The notes beneath the pieces are model-generated. The model saw nothing but the letters and a program-made list of their open reading frames with translations, was not told where the DNA came from and searched no databases. A DNA stretch of 64,000 nt from Frateuria_A yonginensis. Lineage in GTDB: Bacteria > Pseudomonadota > Gammaproteobacteria > Xanthomonadales > Rhodanobacteraceae. This document shows positions 34,445-44,838 of the stretch, piece by piece. Positions within the stretch are counted from its first letter, which is position 1. The number at the start of each line of letters is the position of its first letter. The stretch spans positions 248,001 through 312,000 of the forward strand of contig NZ_JBBBNY010000001.1 in the NCBI RefSeq assembly GCF_037137055.1. Direction: 5' to 3'. Made by a program: the position numbers and the translations under genes.

Positions 34445-34492
34445 GCGGCGCTCCGGCGCCGCTTGCCCCTGCGGGCGCCATGCCGGCGCCCG
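34445..34492 (+). repeat. two hairpins in the atpE-atpF spacer
   Basis: GCGGCGC (34445-34451) pairs with GCGCCGC (34456-34462), and CGGGCGCC (34472-34479) pairs with GGCGCCCG (34485-34492). No T-run follows, so they are more likely mRNA-stability or processing structures than terminators. Confidence 0.6.
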
Positions 34493-34528
34493 TATCCGTA
34501 CCACCCCGCATTCACAGGTAAGGCAGCG

Positions 34529-34999
34529 ATGGATTTCAACGCGACCCTGATTGGCGAAATGATCGCCTTCGCCATCCTGATCTGGTTCTGCGTCCAGTTC
34601 ATCTGGCCGCACATCAACAAGGCCATCGAAGAGCGCCAGCTCAAGATCGCCGAGGGTCTGGACGCGGCCGAGCGCGCACGCGCGGAGCTGCGCGAGGCCG
34701 ACAACAAGGTCGCGTCCGAGATCAAGGTGGCCCGCCAGCAGGCGGCCGAGATCATCGACCGTGCCCAGCAGCAGGCCAACCAGATCCTGGACAAGGCCCG
34801 CGCCGACGCCATCGCCGAGATCAACCGGCTGAAGGCGAGCGCCCAGGACGACATCGCCTCGATGGCGCAGCGCGCCCGTGACGAGTTGCGCGAGAAGGTC
34901 GGCGCGCTCGCCGTGCAGGGCGCGGCCAAGATCGTGCAGCGCGAGATCGACCCGGCAGCGCACAAGGCGCTGCTCGACCAGCTCGCCGCCGAGATCTGA
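34529..34999 (+). CDS. atpF: F0F1 ATP synthase subunit b
   Basis: This 156-aa stator stalk subunit has one N-terminal membrane helix (about 7-26, IGEMIAFAILIWFCVQF) and a long Ala/Glu/Arg-rich coiled coil to the C terminus that binds delta. Length equals E. coli subunit b. The ATG at 34529 has GGTAAGG upstream and is preferred over a frame extension to 34463 that would cover the hairpins. Confidence 0.97.
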   Translation: MDFNATLIGEMIAFAILIWFCVQFIWPHINKAIEERQLKIAEGLDAAERARAELREADNKVASEIKVARQQAAEIIDRAQQQANQILDKARADAIAEINRLKASAQDDIASMAQRARDELREKVGALAVQGAAKIVQREIDPAAHKALLDQLAAEI

Positions 35000-35001
35000 C
35001 C

Positions 35002-35535
35002 ATGGCCCAGGCAATCACCCTCGCCCGCCCGTACGCGCGTGCCGCGTTCGAGCTGGCGCGCGACAACGGCGCCCTCGGCGACTGGTCGCAGGCGTTCACC
35101 TTCGCCGCTGCGGTGGCGAAGGAGCCGCGCGTGGCCGCGCTGGTCGGCGATCCGCGCGCGCAGCCTGCCGAGCTGGTGGCGCTGCACCTGCCGCAGGGCA
35201 TGGCCGCGGATGCCCCGTTCGCGCTTTTCCTGCGTACGCTGGCCGACAAGCGACGCCTGGCCCTGCTGCCGGAAGTGGCCGAGCTTTACGAGTACTACAA
35301 GCGCGAAGCCGGCGCGCAGCTGAAGGTCAAGGTGACCAGCGCGATGGCGCTGGACGCCGCCCAGGCCGAGCAGCTGAAGGCGTCGCTCAAGCGCCGCTTC
35401 CAGCGCGAGATCGAGCTGGAGACCCGCGTCGATCCGGCGCTGCTCGGCGGCGTGGTGATCGACACCGGCAGCGAAGTGATCGACGGTTCCGTGCGCGGCC
35501 GCCTGCAGCGGCTGGCCACGGTGCTGACACACTGA
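35002..35535 (+). CDS. atpH: F0F1 ATP synthase subunit delta
   Basis: This 177-aa stator subunit (OSCP type) links F1 alpha to the b dimer. The N-terminal ARPYARAAFELARDNGAL and the C-terminal VDPALLGGVVIDTGSEVIDGSVRGRL are the two conserved ends of the family. It starts 2 nt after atpF. Confidence 0.97.
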   Translation: MAQAITLARPYARAAFELARDNGALGDWSQAFTFAAAVAKEPRVAALVGDPRAQPAELVALHLPQGMAADAPFALFLRTLADKRRLALLPEVAELYEYYKREAGAQLKVKVTSAMALDAAQAEQLKASLKRRFQREIELETRVDPALLGGVVIDTGSEVIDGSVRGRLQRLATVLTH

Positions 35536-35597
35536 TCCACGCGCGGCGCGCGCCGCGAAAGCAGCGCCGGCCACCGAGGCGGGCGCTGAAAAATCCG

Positions 35598-35629
35598 GAG
35601 AGCGAAACCGGCCGCATGGCCGGGCTCTC
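35598..35629 (+). repeat. hairpin in the atpH-atpA spacer
   Basis: GAGAGC (35598-35603) pairs with GCTCTC (35624-35629). CCGGCC (35608-35613) pairs with GGCCGG (35618-35623) around a GCAT loop, with a 4-nt bulge on one side. A GAAAAAAG run follows, not a T-run, so it is not a plus-strand terminator. Confidence 0.65.
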
Positions 35630-35662
35630 GAAAAAAGCATTCCCAAATTCAGGAAAGCGACC

Positions 35663-37213
<1,551 letters not shown>

Positions 37214-37252
37214 ACCCGCCGGTGGGCCTGCGGGCCCGCCGCGCACGTCGAA

Positions 37253-37274
37253 GGCGGGCGCCGGCCCGCCCTAC
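37253..37274 (-). repeat. GTAG-headed REP-like palindrome in the atpA-atpG spacer
   Basis: On the complement the element reads GTAGGGCGGGC, a short loop, then GCCCGCC (7-bp stem, 4-nt loop). It has the GTAG head of REP elements and lies inside the operon, 26 nt before atpG. Confidence 0.65.
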
Positions 37275-37299
37275 GCAGGTCGAACCCGAGAGCAGACAG

Positions 37300-38217
37300 A
37301 TGGCAAGCGGACGCGAAATCAAAACCAAGATCAAGAGCACGCAGAACATGCGCAAGGTGACGCGCGCGCTCGAGATGGTCTCGGCCTCGAAGATCCGCAA
37401 GGCACAGGACCTGATGAAGGCCTCGCGCCCCTACGCGCGGATGATGCGCCGGGTGATCGCGCACGTGGCGCAGGCCAACACCGACTTCAAGCATCCGTTC
37501 CTCGTCGAGCGCGAGAACGTCGCCCGCGTGGCGTTCGTGGTGATCTCCACCGACCGCGGCCTGTGCGGCGGCCTGAACTCCAACCTGTTCCGTCGCGTGC
37601 TGCCGGCGATCCGCCAGTGGCAGGAGCAGAACGTGCAGGTGGACGTGGTCGCCATCGGCCAGAAGGCGATCCAGTTCTTCCGCCGCATCAAGGGCATCAA
37701 CCTGGTGGGCAGCGTGAGCCACCTGGGCGAGCGCCCCAAGCTGGAGCAGCTGGTCGGCGTGATCAAGGTGGTGCTGGACGCCTACATGGCCAACGGCCTG
37801 GACCGTGTCTTCCTGGCCTACAACGACTTCGTCAATACCATGACGCAGAAGCCGATGGTCGACGCGCTGCTGCCGCTGCCGCTGGTGGCCGCCGAGCTGG
37901 CCGCGCAGCAGTCCTCGGGCGACTCGGCCTACGCCGGCATCACGCTGGAGCAGACCCACGACTGGGATTACATCTACGAACCGGACGCCGCCGCCGTGCT
38001 CGAGCACGTGCTCGGCCGCTACGTCGAATCGGTGGTGTACCAGGGCGTGCTGGAGAACCTCGCCAGCGAGCACGCGGCGCGCATGGTGGCGATGAAGGCC
38101 GCCTCGGACAACGCCAACAAGGTGATCGCCGAGCTGACGCTGAGCTACAACAAGGCGCGCCAGGCCGCGATCACCCAGGAAATCTCGGAGATCGTGGGCG
38201 GCGCCGCGGCTGTATAA
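37300..38217 (+). CDS. atpG: F0F1 ATP synthase subunit gamma
   Basis: This 305-aa central-stalk rotor subunit has the N-terminal helix IKTKIKSTQNMRKVTRALEMV and the C-terminal helix KAASDNANKVIAELTLSYNK, which form the coiled-coil shaft, and the central Rossmann-like part contains STDRGLCGGLN. It is slightly longer than the E. coli protein (287 aa), with extra residues in the middle domain, as in other Xanthomonadales. The ATG at 37300 matches the conserved N terminus MASGREI. Confidence 0.98.
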   Translation: MASGREIKTKIKSTQNMRKVTRALEMVSASKIRKAQDLMKASRPYARMMRRVIAHVAQANTDFKHPFLVERENVARVAFVVISTDRGLCGGLNSNLFRRVLPAIRQWQEQNVQVDVVAIGQKAIQFFRRIKGINLVGSVSHLGERPKLEQLVGVIKVVLDAYMANGLDRVFLAYNDFVNTMTQKPMVDALLPLPLVAAELAAQQSSGDSAYAGITLEQTHDWDYIYEPDAAAVLEHVLGRYVESVVYQGVLENLASEHAARMVAMKAASDNANKVIAELTLSYNKARQAAITQEISEIVGGAAAV

Positions 38218-38273
38218 GTGCGGTCATCCATGACCGCGAGGCACGATCAAAAGTGGCCATCCATGGCCGCACT
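38217..38273 (+). repeat. tandem CATCCATG palindromes in the atpG-atpD spacer
   Basis: The first palindrome is GCGGTCAT-CC-ATGACCGC (38220-38237) and the second is TGGCCAT-CC-ATGGCC (38254-38268). The outer arms AGTGCGG (38217-38223) and CCGCACT (38267-38273) also complement each other, so one long alternative stem can form. It begins on the last base of the atpG stop codon. Confidence 0.7.
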
Positions 38274-38340
38274 CTGAACAAGAGCGACGCTTCGGCGGCG
38301 CTGTGACGAAAACTCGAAAGAATCCATCCGGAGCACATCC

Positions 38341-39774
38341 ATGAGCCAGGGCAAAGTTGTTCAGATCATCGGCGCGGTCATCGACGTCGAGTTCGCGCGC
38401 GATCAGGTGCCGCAGGTGTACGACGCGCTGAAGATCGACGGCACCGACATCACGCTGGAAGTGCAGCAGGTGCTCGGCGACGGCGTGGTGCGCACGATCG
38501 CGCTGGGCTCCACCGAAGGCCTGCGCCGCGGCCTGGTCGCGCGCAACACCGGCGAGGGCATCAAGGTGCCGGTCGGCACCGCCACGCTGGGCCGCATCAT
38601 GGACGTGCTCGGCAACCCGATCGACGAGGTCGGCCCGATCAACGCCGAGGACCACTGGGTCATCCACCGCGAAGCGCCGTCCTACGACGAGCAGGCCGCG
38701 GCCAACGAGCTGCTGGAAACCGGCATCAAGGTGATCGACCTGGTCTGCCCGTTCGCCAAGGGCGGCAAGATCGGCCTGTTCGGCGGCGCCGGCGTGGGCA
38801 AGACCGTGAACATGCTGGAGCTGATCAACAACATCGCGACCCAGCATTCGGGCCTGTCGGTGTTCGCCGGCGTGGGCGAGCGCACCCGCGAGGGCAACGA
38901 CTTCTACCACGAGATGCAGGACGCGGGCGTGGTCAAGCTCGACAACCTGCCCGAGTCGAAGGTGGCGATGGTCTACGGCCAGATGAACGAGCCGCCGGGC
39001 AACCGCCTGCGCGTAGCGCTCACGGGCCTCACCATGGCCGAGTATTTCCGCGACCAGAAGGACGCGTCGGGCAAGGGCAAGGACGTGCTGCTGTTCGTCG
39101 ACAACATCTATCGCTACACGCTGGCCGGTACCGAGGTGTCCGCGCTGCTCGGCCGCATGCCCTCCGCGGTGGGCTACCAGCCGACGCTGGCCGAGGAGAT
39201 GGGCGTGCTGCAGGAGCGCATCACCTCCACCAAGACCGGTTCGATCACTTCGATCCAGGCCGTGTACGTGCCCGCGGACGACCTGACCGACCCGTCGCCG
39301 GCGACCACCTTCGCGCATCTGGACGCGACCGTGGTGCTCAGCCGCAACATCGCCGCGCTCGGCATCTACCCGGCGGTGGACCCGCTGGACTCGACCAGCC
39401 GTCAGCTCGATCCGAACGTGATCGGCGCCGAGCACTACGACGTCGCCCGCCGCGTGCAGGGCACGCTGCAGCGCTACAAGGAGCTCAAGGACATCATCGC
39501 GATCCTCGGCATGGACGAGCTGTCCGAGGAGGACAAGCAGGTGGTGTCGCGCGCGCGCAAGTGCGAGCGCTTCTTCAGCCAGCCCTTCCACGTGGCCGAG
39601 GTGTTCACCGGCGCGCCGGGCAAGTACGTGTCGCTGAAGGAGACCATCCGCGGCTTCAAGATGATCGTGGACGGCGAAGTCGACCACCTGCCGGAGCAGG
39701 CATTCTACATGGTCGGCGGCATCGACGAGGCGATCAAGAAGGGCGAGGAGATGGCCGCCAAGAAGGCTGCCTGA
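38341..39774 (+). CDS. atpD: F0F1 ATP synthase subunit beta
   Basis: This 477-aa catalytic subunit has Walker A GGAGVGKT (148-155), the catalytic-glutamate segment GERTREGNDFYHEM, and Walker B LLFVDNIYRYTLAG, the E. coli-like variant. The DELSEED-like lever is DELSEED in MDELSEEDKQ. Length is normal. A 123-nt spacer with two palindromes precedes it. Confidence 0.99.
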   Translation: MSQGKVVQIIGAVIDVEFARDQVPQVYDALKIDGTDITLEVQQVLGDGVVRTIALGSTEGLRRGLVARNTGEGIKVPVGTATLGRIMDVLGNPIDEVGPINAEDHWVIHREAPSYDEQAAANELLETGIKVIDLVCPFAKGGKIGLFGGAGVGKTVNMLELINNIATQHSGLSVFAGVGERTREGNDFYHEMQDAGVVKLDNLPESKVAMVYGQMNEPPGNRLRVALTGLTMAEYFRDQKDASGKGKDVLLFVDNIYRYTLAGTEVSALLGRMPSAVGYQPTLAEEMGVLQERITSTKTGSITSIQAVYVPADDLTDPSPATTFAHLDATVVLSRNIAALGIYPAVDPLDSTSRQLDPNVIGAEHYDVARRVQGTLQRYKELKDIIAILGMDELSEEDKQVVSRARKCERFFSQPFHVAEVFTGAPGKYVSLKETIRGFKMIVDGEVDHLPEQAFYMVGGIDEAIKKGEEMAAKKAA

Positions 39775-39831
39775 TCCCGCGGCGGGCCGATGCCGCCCGC
39801 CTCCCCCCGCCGAGCAGAACGAGACACACCT

Positions 39832-40260
39832 ATGGCAACCACCCTCCGCGTCGAAGTCGTCAGTGCCGAAGCCGAGATCTACTCGGGCGAGGCCACGATG
39901 GTCGTCGCCACCGGCGACCAGGGCGAGCTCGGCATCACGCCGCGCCACGCGCCGCTGATCACCCGCCTGAAGCCCGGCAAGGTCATCGTGACCGAGACCA
40001 GCGGCGAGAAGGTCGACATCTCGGTGACCGGCGGCGGCATCCTGGAAGTGCAGCCGCACGCGGTCACGGTGCTCGCCGACACCGCGATCCGTTCCGAGGA
40101 CATCGACGAGGCCGCCGCGCTGGCCGCCAAGAAGGAAGCCGAGGACGCCCTGGCCAACCGGTCCGACGCCATCGACGTGGCCGAGGCCCAGGCCAAGCTG
40201 GTCGCCGCACTGACCCAGCTGCAGGCGCTGGAGCGCCTGCGTCGCAACCTCAAGCACTGA
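39832..40260 (+). CDS. atpC: F0F1 ATP synthase subunit epsilon
   Basis: This 142-aa regulatory rotor subunit has an N-terminal beta-sandwich (EVVSAEAEIYSGEATMVVA, then LGITPRHAPLIT) and a C-terminal two-helix hairpin (about 90-142, ending LERLRRNLKH). It inhibits ATP hydrolysis when the helices extend. It is last in the operon and is followed by a strong terminator. Confidence 0.98.
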   Translation: MATTLRVEVVSAEAEIYSGEATMVVATGDQGELGITPRHAPLITRLKPGKVIVTETSGEKVDISVTGGGILEVQPHAVTVLADTAIRSEDIDEAAALAAKKEAEDALANRSDAIDVAEAQAKLVAALTQLQALERLRRNLKH

Positions 40261-40282
40261 CGGCCACCCGGCCCGAAGCAAG

Positions 40283-40309
40283 ACGCCGGCCTCGCGCCGG
40301 CGTTTTTTT
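40283..40309 (+). terminator. rho-independent terminator of the atp operon
   Basis: The stem ACGCCGGC with GCCGGCGT, loop CTCGC, is followed by a run of seven T (40303-40309), 22 nt after the atpC stop. Confidence 0.95.
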
Positions 40310-40317
40310 GCGTGCGT

Positions 40318-40346
40318 GTAGCGGCCGGCGCAGGAGCGACCGGCCC
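40318..40346 (+). repeat. GTAG-headed REP-like palindrome after the atp terminator
   Basis: GTAGCGGCCGG is followed by an 11-nt loop and CCGGCC. It shares the GTAG head and stem-loop form of the elements at 5344, 37253 and 58617. Confidence 0.45.
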
Positions 40347-40511
40347 GCGGGTGGCCGAGAGCCCGGATCTGGCCGGACGCTGCCGGTGCCGTCCGGCGGC
40401 TGCGACGCTCCCTCGCCGCAGTTCCCCGAAAGGTTCCGTGCGCCAGGCCGGTTTGCCGTTTCCGGCGCCACCGGGCTAGGCTGCCGTGCGCCCCCGAGAA
40501 AGGACTCGCCG

Positions 40512-41030
40512 ATGACTCGCGCCCCCGCCCTGCTTGCCACCGCCGCCCTGCTGGCCGGTTGTGCCCACACCACGCCGAAGCAGGCCCCGGCCCAGGGCGT
40601 CGGATCGGCCAGCTACCGCACCATCGAAGGCGCCGGGCTGGCGCACTACCAGCTGGCGATGGGCCAGATCGCCATGGGGGCGACGCCCGAAGCGCACGAC
40701 CCGCCCGCCTATCCCGAGGCCATGCTCGCCACCTGCCCGGCGCAGGTCGACCTGCCCGCGCGGGTGATCGTGAGCGAGCAGGGCACCGTCAGCGAGGTGC
40801 GCATGGATCCCCCACCCGCGCAGCGGCCGTTCGCCGAGGCGGTGCGGCGGGCGGTACGGGGCTGGCGCTACACGCCGCTCGCCATCACCCGCTGGGCCGC
40901 CGACGCCGACGGTGACAGCCACCCGGTGGACAGCGAGACCAAGCCGTTCAGCCTCGACTACGTCTTCACCTTCCGTTGCGAGCACGGCCGCGCCAGCGTG
41001 TCTTCCGCCGCGGCAAAACCTTCGCCCTAG
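40512..41030 (+). CDS. Lipoprotein with TonB C-terminal-like domain
   Basis: This 172-aa protein has a lipoprotein signal with lipobox LLAGC (C17 becomes the lipidated residue). The C-terminal half has the TonB_C pattern: PARVIVSEQGTVSEVRM, then FAEAVRRAVRGWRYTPL and a final beta strand LDYVFTFRC. There is no membrane anchor or proline-rich spacer, so it cannot energise receptors as classical TonB does. The role is unknown. AAAGGA precedes the ATG. It could be an outer-membrane or periplasmic assembly factor; this is a guess. Confidence 0.78.
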   Translation: MTRAPALLATAALLAGCAHTTPKQAPAQGVGSASYRTIEGAGLAHYQLAMGQIAMGATPEAHDPPAYPEAMLATCPAQVDLPARVIVSEQGTVSEVRMDPPPAQRPFAEAVRRAVRGWRYTPLAITRWAADADGDSHPVDSETKPFSLDYVFTFRCEHGRASVSSAAAKPSP

Positions 41031-41101
41031 CGCCGACCCTGAACGCCAAGCCCACGCCCGGCTGCCTAGACTCGGCCCGGCTGGACTGCCTGGAGCGCGT
41101 C

Positions 41102-42184
41102 ATGAAACCCGCCTACCGCCGTACCCTGATCGGCGTACTGGTCGTCCTCGCGCTGCTGGTCGTGGCGCGGCTGGTACTGCCGTACGTGCTGAAGGACTAC
41201 CTCAACCGCAAGATGGACCGCATGGGCGACTACCATGGGCAGATCGCCGACATCGACGTGCACCTGTGGCGCGGCGCCTACAGCATCGCGGGGCTGCGCA
41301 TCGAGAAGGTCGACGGCAAGGTGCCGGTGCCGTTCTTCGCCGCGGCCACCACCGACATCGCGCTGAGCTGGCGGGCACTGAGCCACGGCACGGTACGCGG
41401 CCGGGTCGAGTTCGACCGCGCCAGCCTGAACTTCGTCGACGGTCAGGACAAGGGACCGAGCCAGACCGGCACCGGTGTCGACTGGCGCCAGAAGCTGGAG
41501 ATGCTGCTGCCGATCCGGCTGGACGAGGTCACCGTGCGCGACAGCAAGGTGACCTTCCACAACTTCGTCTCCCACCCCAAGGTGGACCTCGCCATGACCG
41601 ACGTCGATGCCACCGTGATCAACCTCACCAACGCCGATCGCAGCCAGGGTCGGCGGGTGGCCGATCTCGACGCGACCGCCCGGGTCCTGGGCGAGGCGCC
41701 GCTGATGGCCAAGGCCCGCTTCGATCCGCTGGACAAGCGCCTGCAGGACTTCACCTTCATCCTGCGCGTGAGCGAGATCCAGCTCAAGCGCCTCAACGAC
41801 CTGGCGCGCGCCTACGCCAAGCTCGACTTCGCCGGCGGCCACGGCACGTTCGTGATGCAGCTGGAAGCACGCGACGGCCAGCTCGACGGCTACGCCAAGC
41901 CGCTGCTGTACGACGTGCAGATCTTCAGCTGGAAGCAGGACGTCGAGGAGGAAGGCAAGAATCCCCTGCGCGTGGCGTGGGAGGCGGTCGCGCAGGCGGT
42001 CACCGCGCTGTTCAAGAACCAGGCCAAGGACCAGTTCGCCACTCGCGTGCCGATCAGCGGCCGCATCGACGACAAGGACCTGGGCACCTGGTCCGCGGTC
42101 GTCAACGTCCTGCGCAACGCCTTCGTCAAGGCGTACACGCCGCAGCTGGAGAACCTGCAGCCGGCACCGGAGAAGCGGGACTGA
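41102..42184 (+). CDS. DUF748-like (AsmA-related) membrane-anchored protein
   Basis: This 360-aa protein has one N-terminal membrane helix (about 8-27, LIGVLVVLALLVVARLVLPY). A large periplasmic beta-rich region follows, with DUF748-like strands such as GQIADIDVHLWRGAYSI and LDEVTVRDSKVTFHNF. The family is related to AsmA/TamB-type lipid-transport bridges, so an envelope role is plausible but not shown. It lies between the lipoprotein and glmU on the same strand, with GGAG before the ATG. Confidence 0.8.
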   Translation: MKPAYRRTLIGVLVVLALLVVARLVLPYVLKDYLNRKMDRMGDYHGQIADIDVHLWRGAYSIAGLRIEKVDGKVPVPFFAAATTDIALSWRALSHGTVRGRVEFDRASLNFVDGQDKGPSQTGTGVDWRQKLEMLLPIRLDEVTVRDSKVTFHNFVSHPKVDLAMTDVDATVINLTNADRSQGRRVADLDATARVLGEAPLMAKARFDPLDKRLQDFTFILRVSEIQLKRLNDLARAYAKLDFAGGHGTFVMQLEARDGQLDGYAKPLLYDVQIFSWKQDVEEEGKNPLRVAWEAVAQAVTALFKNQAKDQFATRVPISGRIDDKDLGTWSAVVNVLRNAFVKAYTPQLENLQPAPEKRD

Positions 42185-42245
42185 CCGGTCCGCTTCACGG
42201 TCGCACTGCTATCCTCCCGCCGTTCCCCGCCAGATCCGGTGTCCG

Positions 42246-43622
42246 ATGCCAGTTGCGTCCCTGCATGTCGTGATCCTCGCCGCCGGCGAGGGCAAGCGGA
42301 TGAGATCCCGCAAGCCCAAGGTCCTGATGCCGCTGGCCGGCCGACCGCTGCTGGCGCATGTGCTGGCGACCGCGCGCGCGCTGCGGCCGGCGGCGATCCA
42401 CGTGGTGCATGGCCACGCCGGCGAGCAGGTGCGCGCCGCCTTCGCCGACCAGACGGACCTCGTGTGGGTCGAACAGGCCGAGCGGCTCGGCACCGGCCAT
42501 GCCGTGGGCCATGCGCTGGAAGGGATCCCGGAACCGGCGCGCATGCTGGTGCTCTACGGCGACGTGCCGCTGCTGCGCGCCGCCACGCTCGAACCGCTGG
42601 TCGCCGCCGAAGGGCTGGCACTGCTCGCCACCGTCATGGCCGACCCGTACGGCTACGGCCGCGTGCTGCGCGATGCCGAAGGGCGCGTGGTGGGCGTGGT
42701 CGAGGAGAAGGACGCCGACGCCGCCGAGCGTGCGATCCGGCTGGTCAACACCGGCATCCTCGCCGCCGACGCCGGCGCCCTGCGCGGCTGGATCGCGCGG
42801 CTGGACCGCAACAACGCGCAGGGCGAGTACTACCTCACCGACGTCTTCGCGATGGCCGCGGCCGAAGGCCGGCCGGCCGTGTGCGTGGAGTGCGACGACC
42901 CGGTCGAGGCCGCCGGTGCCAACGACCCGCTGCAGCTCGCCGAGCTGGAGGACCACCATCGCCGGCGCGCGGTGCGCGAGCTGCAGCGTGCCGGCGTGCG
43001 CGTGGTCGACCCGCGCCGGCTGGAGCTGCGTGGCACGCTGCACGCGGGCAGCGACGTCGAGCTGGACATCGACGTGGTGCTCGAGGGTGACGTGCGCCTC
43101 GGCGACGACGTGCGCATCGGCCCGTTCGTGCGCCTGAAGGACGTGCAACTGGCCGCCGGCACCGTGGTGCACGCGCACTGCGACCTGGAGGGCGTGGTCA
43201 CTCACGGCCCCTGCCTGATCGGGCCGTTCGCGCGCCTGCGTCCCGGCACCGAACTGGCCGCCGGCGTGCACATCGGCAACTTCGTCGAGACCAAGCAGGC
43301 GCGCCTGGGCGAAGGCAGCAAGGCCAACCACCTGACCTACCTGGGCGACGCCCGCATCGGCGCGGGGGTCAACGTCGGCGCCGGCACCATCACCTGCAAC
43401 TACGACGGCGCCAACAAGCACCTCACGCAGATCGGCGATGGTGCCTTCATCGGTTCCAACAGCGCGCTGGTCGCGCCGGTGACGATCGGCGCCAACGCCA
43501 CCATCGGCGCCGGCTCGGTGATCACCAAGAACGCCCCCGAGGGCGAGCTCACCCTGGCGCGCGGGCGGCAGCAGACCGTGCCGGGCTACAAGCGCCCCAC
43601 CAAGAAACCCAAACCCGCGTGA
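42246..43622 (+). CDS. glmU: Bifunctional GlcNAc-1-phosphate uridyltransferase / GlcN-1-P acetyltransferase
   Basis: This 458-aa cytosolic enzyme makes UDP-GlcNAc for peptidoglycan and LPS. The pyrophosphorylase domain (1 to about 230) starts with LAAGEGKRMRSRKPKVL (11-27) and contains GTGHAV. The left-handed beta-helix acetyltransferase domain follows (hexapeptide repeats from about 262 to 440), with the catalytic-region sequence NHLTYLGDARIG. Length is normal. glmS is not adjacent. Confidence 0.98.
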   Translation: MPVASLHVVILAAGEGKRMRSRKPKVLMPLAGRPLLAHVLATARALRPAAIHVVHGHAGEQVRAAFADQTDLVWVEQAERLGTGHAVGHALEGIPEPARMLVLYGDVPLLRAATLEPLVAAEGLALLATVMADPYGYGRVLRDAEGRVVGVVEEKDADAAERAIRLVNTGILAADAGALRGWIARLDRNNAQGEYYLTDVFAMAAAEGRPAVCVECDDPVEAAGANDPLQLAELEDHHRRRAVRELQRAGVRVVDPRRLELRGTLHAGSDVELDIDVVLEGDVRLGDDVRIGPFVRLKDVQLAAGTVVHAHCDLEGVVTHGPCLIGPFARLRPGTELAAGVHIGNFVETKQARLGEGSKANHLTYLGDARIGAGVNVGAGTITCNYDGANKHLTQIGDGAFIGSNSALVAPVTIGANATIGAGSVITKNAPEGELTLARGRQQTVPGYKRPTKKPKPA

Positions 43623-43692
43623 TCCGGATGCCCCGGCCGACTGCGAGGCAGCGGCAGGTGCGGGCCTGCTCGTGACGCTCCTCGTCGTTCGG

Positions 43693-43735
43693 CGATCCTG
43701 CAAACCGCAGGATCGCGAGCAAGCTCGCGCCTACC
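43693..43735. repeat. hairpin plus REP-like GTAGG palindrome between convergent genes
   Basis: CGATCCTGC (43693-43701) pairs with GCAGGATCG (43707-43715) around AAACC. It overlaps an element (complement of 43710-43735) reading GGTAGGCGCGAGCTTGCTCG, the same core as at 5344 and 26466. It separates the convergent glmU and chorismatase genes. Confidence 0.6.
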
Positions 43736-43753
43736 GCGGCTCGACGCACCGCC

Positions 43754-44746
43754 TCAGGCGTAGCGCCAGCCGTCGATCTCGACCAGCAGTTCGCGACGGC
43801 AGATGTCTCCGTGCAGCAGCAGCACCGGCACACCGGGCAGGCGCCGGGCCAGGAAGTCGCGCACGAAGGCCGCGTCGGCGGGATGGCGGACGTAGGCCTT
43901 CAGCGGCGACTGCGTGTCGAAGCCCGGCGCCAGCCCGGCGCAGGCCAGCAGCGCCTCGAGGTTGGTGAGGGTCTCCTCCAGTTGCGCGTGCAGGTCGTCC
44001 TGGTGCGCGGAGGCATGCCCCACCACCGCCGCGGTGCCGGAGATCGCCAGCGCATCCCGCGCCGGCAACAGCATGGCGCGGGCGAAGCTGGGCGGCGTAC
44101 GGCCGTACTGGCGCGGGTAACGCCAGGCGCTCACCTGGCGCGGGTTCTCGACCCGTGCGCCGGGCTGGTCGCAGGCGAGCAGATACACCTGCAGGCGGCC
44201 CGCCGGCCCGTGGTGGCCGATCGCGGTGGCGGCCGGGAAGCCTTCGGCGAAACGATTGCCCATGCCGGCGGCGCGGCCCTCGCAGAAACGCTTGTAGCGC
44301 TCCCCGTCGCCCTCGCCCTCGTTGATCGCGTCGAGGTAGTTCCACACGCGCAGCACGTGGCGCTCGGCGCGCCCGGCCAGCACCTCGCGGAGTTGTTCGT
44401 AGGCCTCCTGTGCGGTGCCGCGCGGGTCCCCGCGGGGGCCTTCGTCCCGTTCGATCGAGGCGAATAGCCAGCCGCCGCCGGCCGCCCAGCGCACCGCACC
44501 GGTGCGCCCGTGCTCGACCGTGGCATCGACCTGCCAGACCTCCAGCGGCGCCGGCGCGTCGAAGCACTCCAGCGCCACGTCGAGGCAGCGGGGATCGTCG
44601 CCCACCCGTGCTCCGGCACCGAAACCGAGCACCGCCAGCGTGCCCGCCTCGGCCAGCACCGCGGCGGCCTCGCCGTTGCGGTAGGCGATCCGCGGCGCGC
44701 GGCGCAGCAGCGGTTCGGCGAGCGCGTTTTCACAACCCTGCATCAT
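43754..44746 (-). CDS. xanB2: XanB2-type chorismatase (3-/4-hydroxybenzoate synthase)
   Basis: This 330-aa protein of the chorismatase family (FkbO/Hyg5/XanB2) cleaves chorismate to 3-hydroxybenzoate and 4-hydroxybenzoate. The segments RVWNYLDAINEGEGDGERYKR, GRLQVYLLACDQPG and RQVSAWRYPRQYGRTPPSFAR match XanB2 of Xanthomonas. 3-HBA is the starter for xanthomonadin and 4-HBA feeds ubiquinone. It is divergent from the ACP gene at the head of the pigment cluster. The ATG at 44746 is one of two adjacent ATGs; 44767 is also possible. Confidence 0.9.
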   Translation of the reverse strand: MMQGCENALAEPLLRRAPRIAYRNGEAAAVLAEAGTLAVLGFGAGARVGDDPRCLDVALECFDAPAPLEVWQVDATVEHGRTGAVRWAAGGGWLFASIERDEGPRGDPRGTAQEAYEQLREVLAGRAERHVLRVWNYLDAINEGEGDGERYKRFCEGRAAGMGNRFAEGFPAATAIGHHGPAGRLQVYLLACDQPGARVENPRQVSAWRYPRQYGRTPPSFARAMLLPARDALAISGTAAVVGHASAHQDDLHAQLEETLTNLEALLACAGLAPGFDTQSPLKAYVRHPADAAFVRDFLARRLPGVPVLLLHGDICRRELLVEIDGWRYA

Positions 44747-44838
44747 GCATCGCAACCAGGAGCACAAGGGACGCTATGTTACACTCCGTGCCCGCTGCCG
44801 CCGGGGGGAGGCAACACGAGTGGGGTACGGAATCGCGC

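Noticed and set aside
35598..35637. The atpH-atpA hairpin as a terminator
   Set aside because: It is followed by A-rich and not T-rich sequence on the transcribed strand, and operon genes continue downstream.
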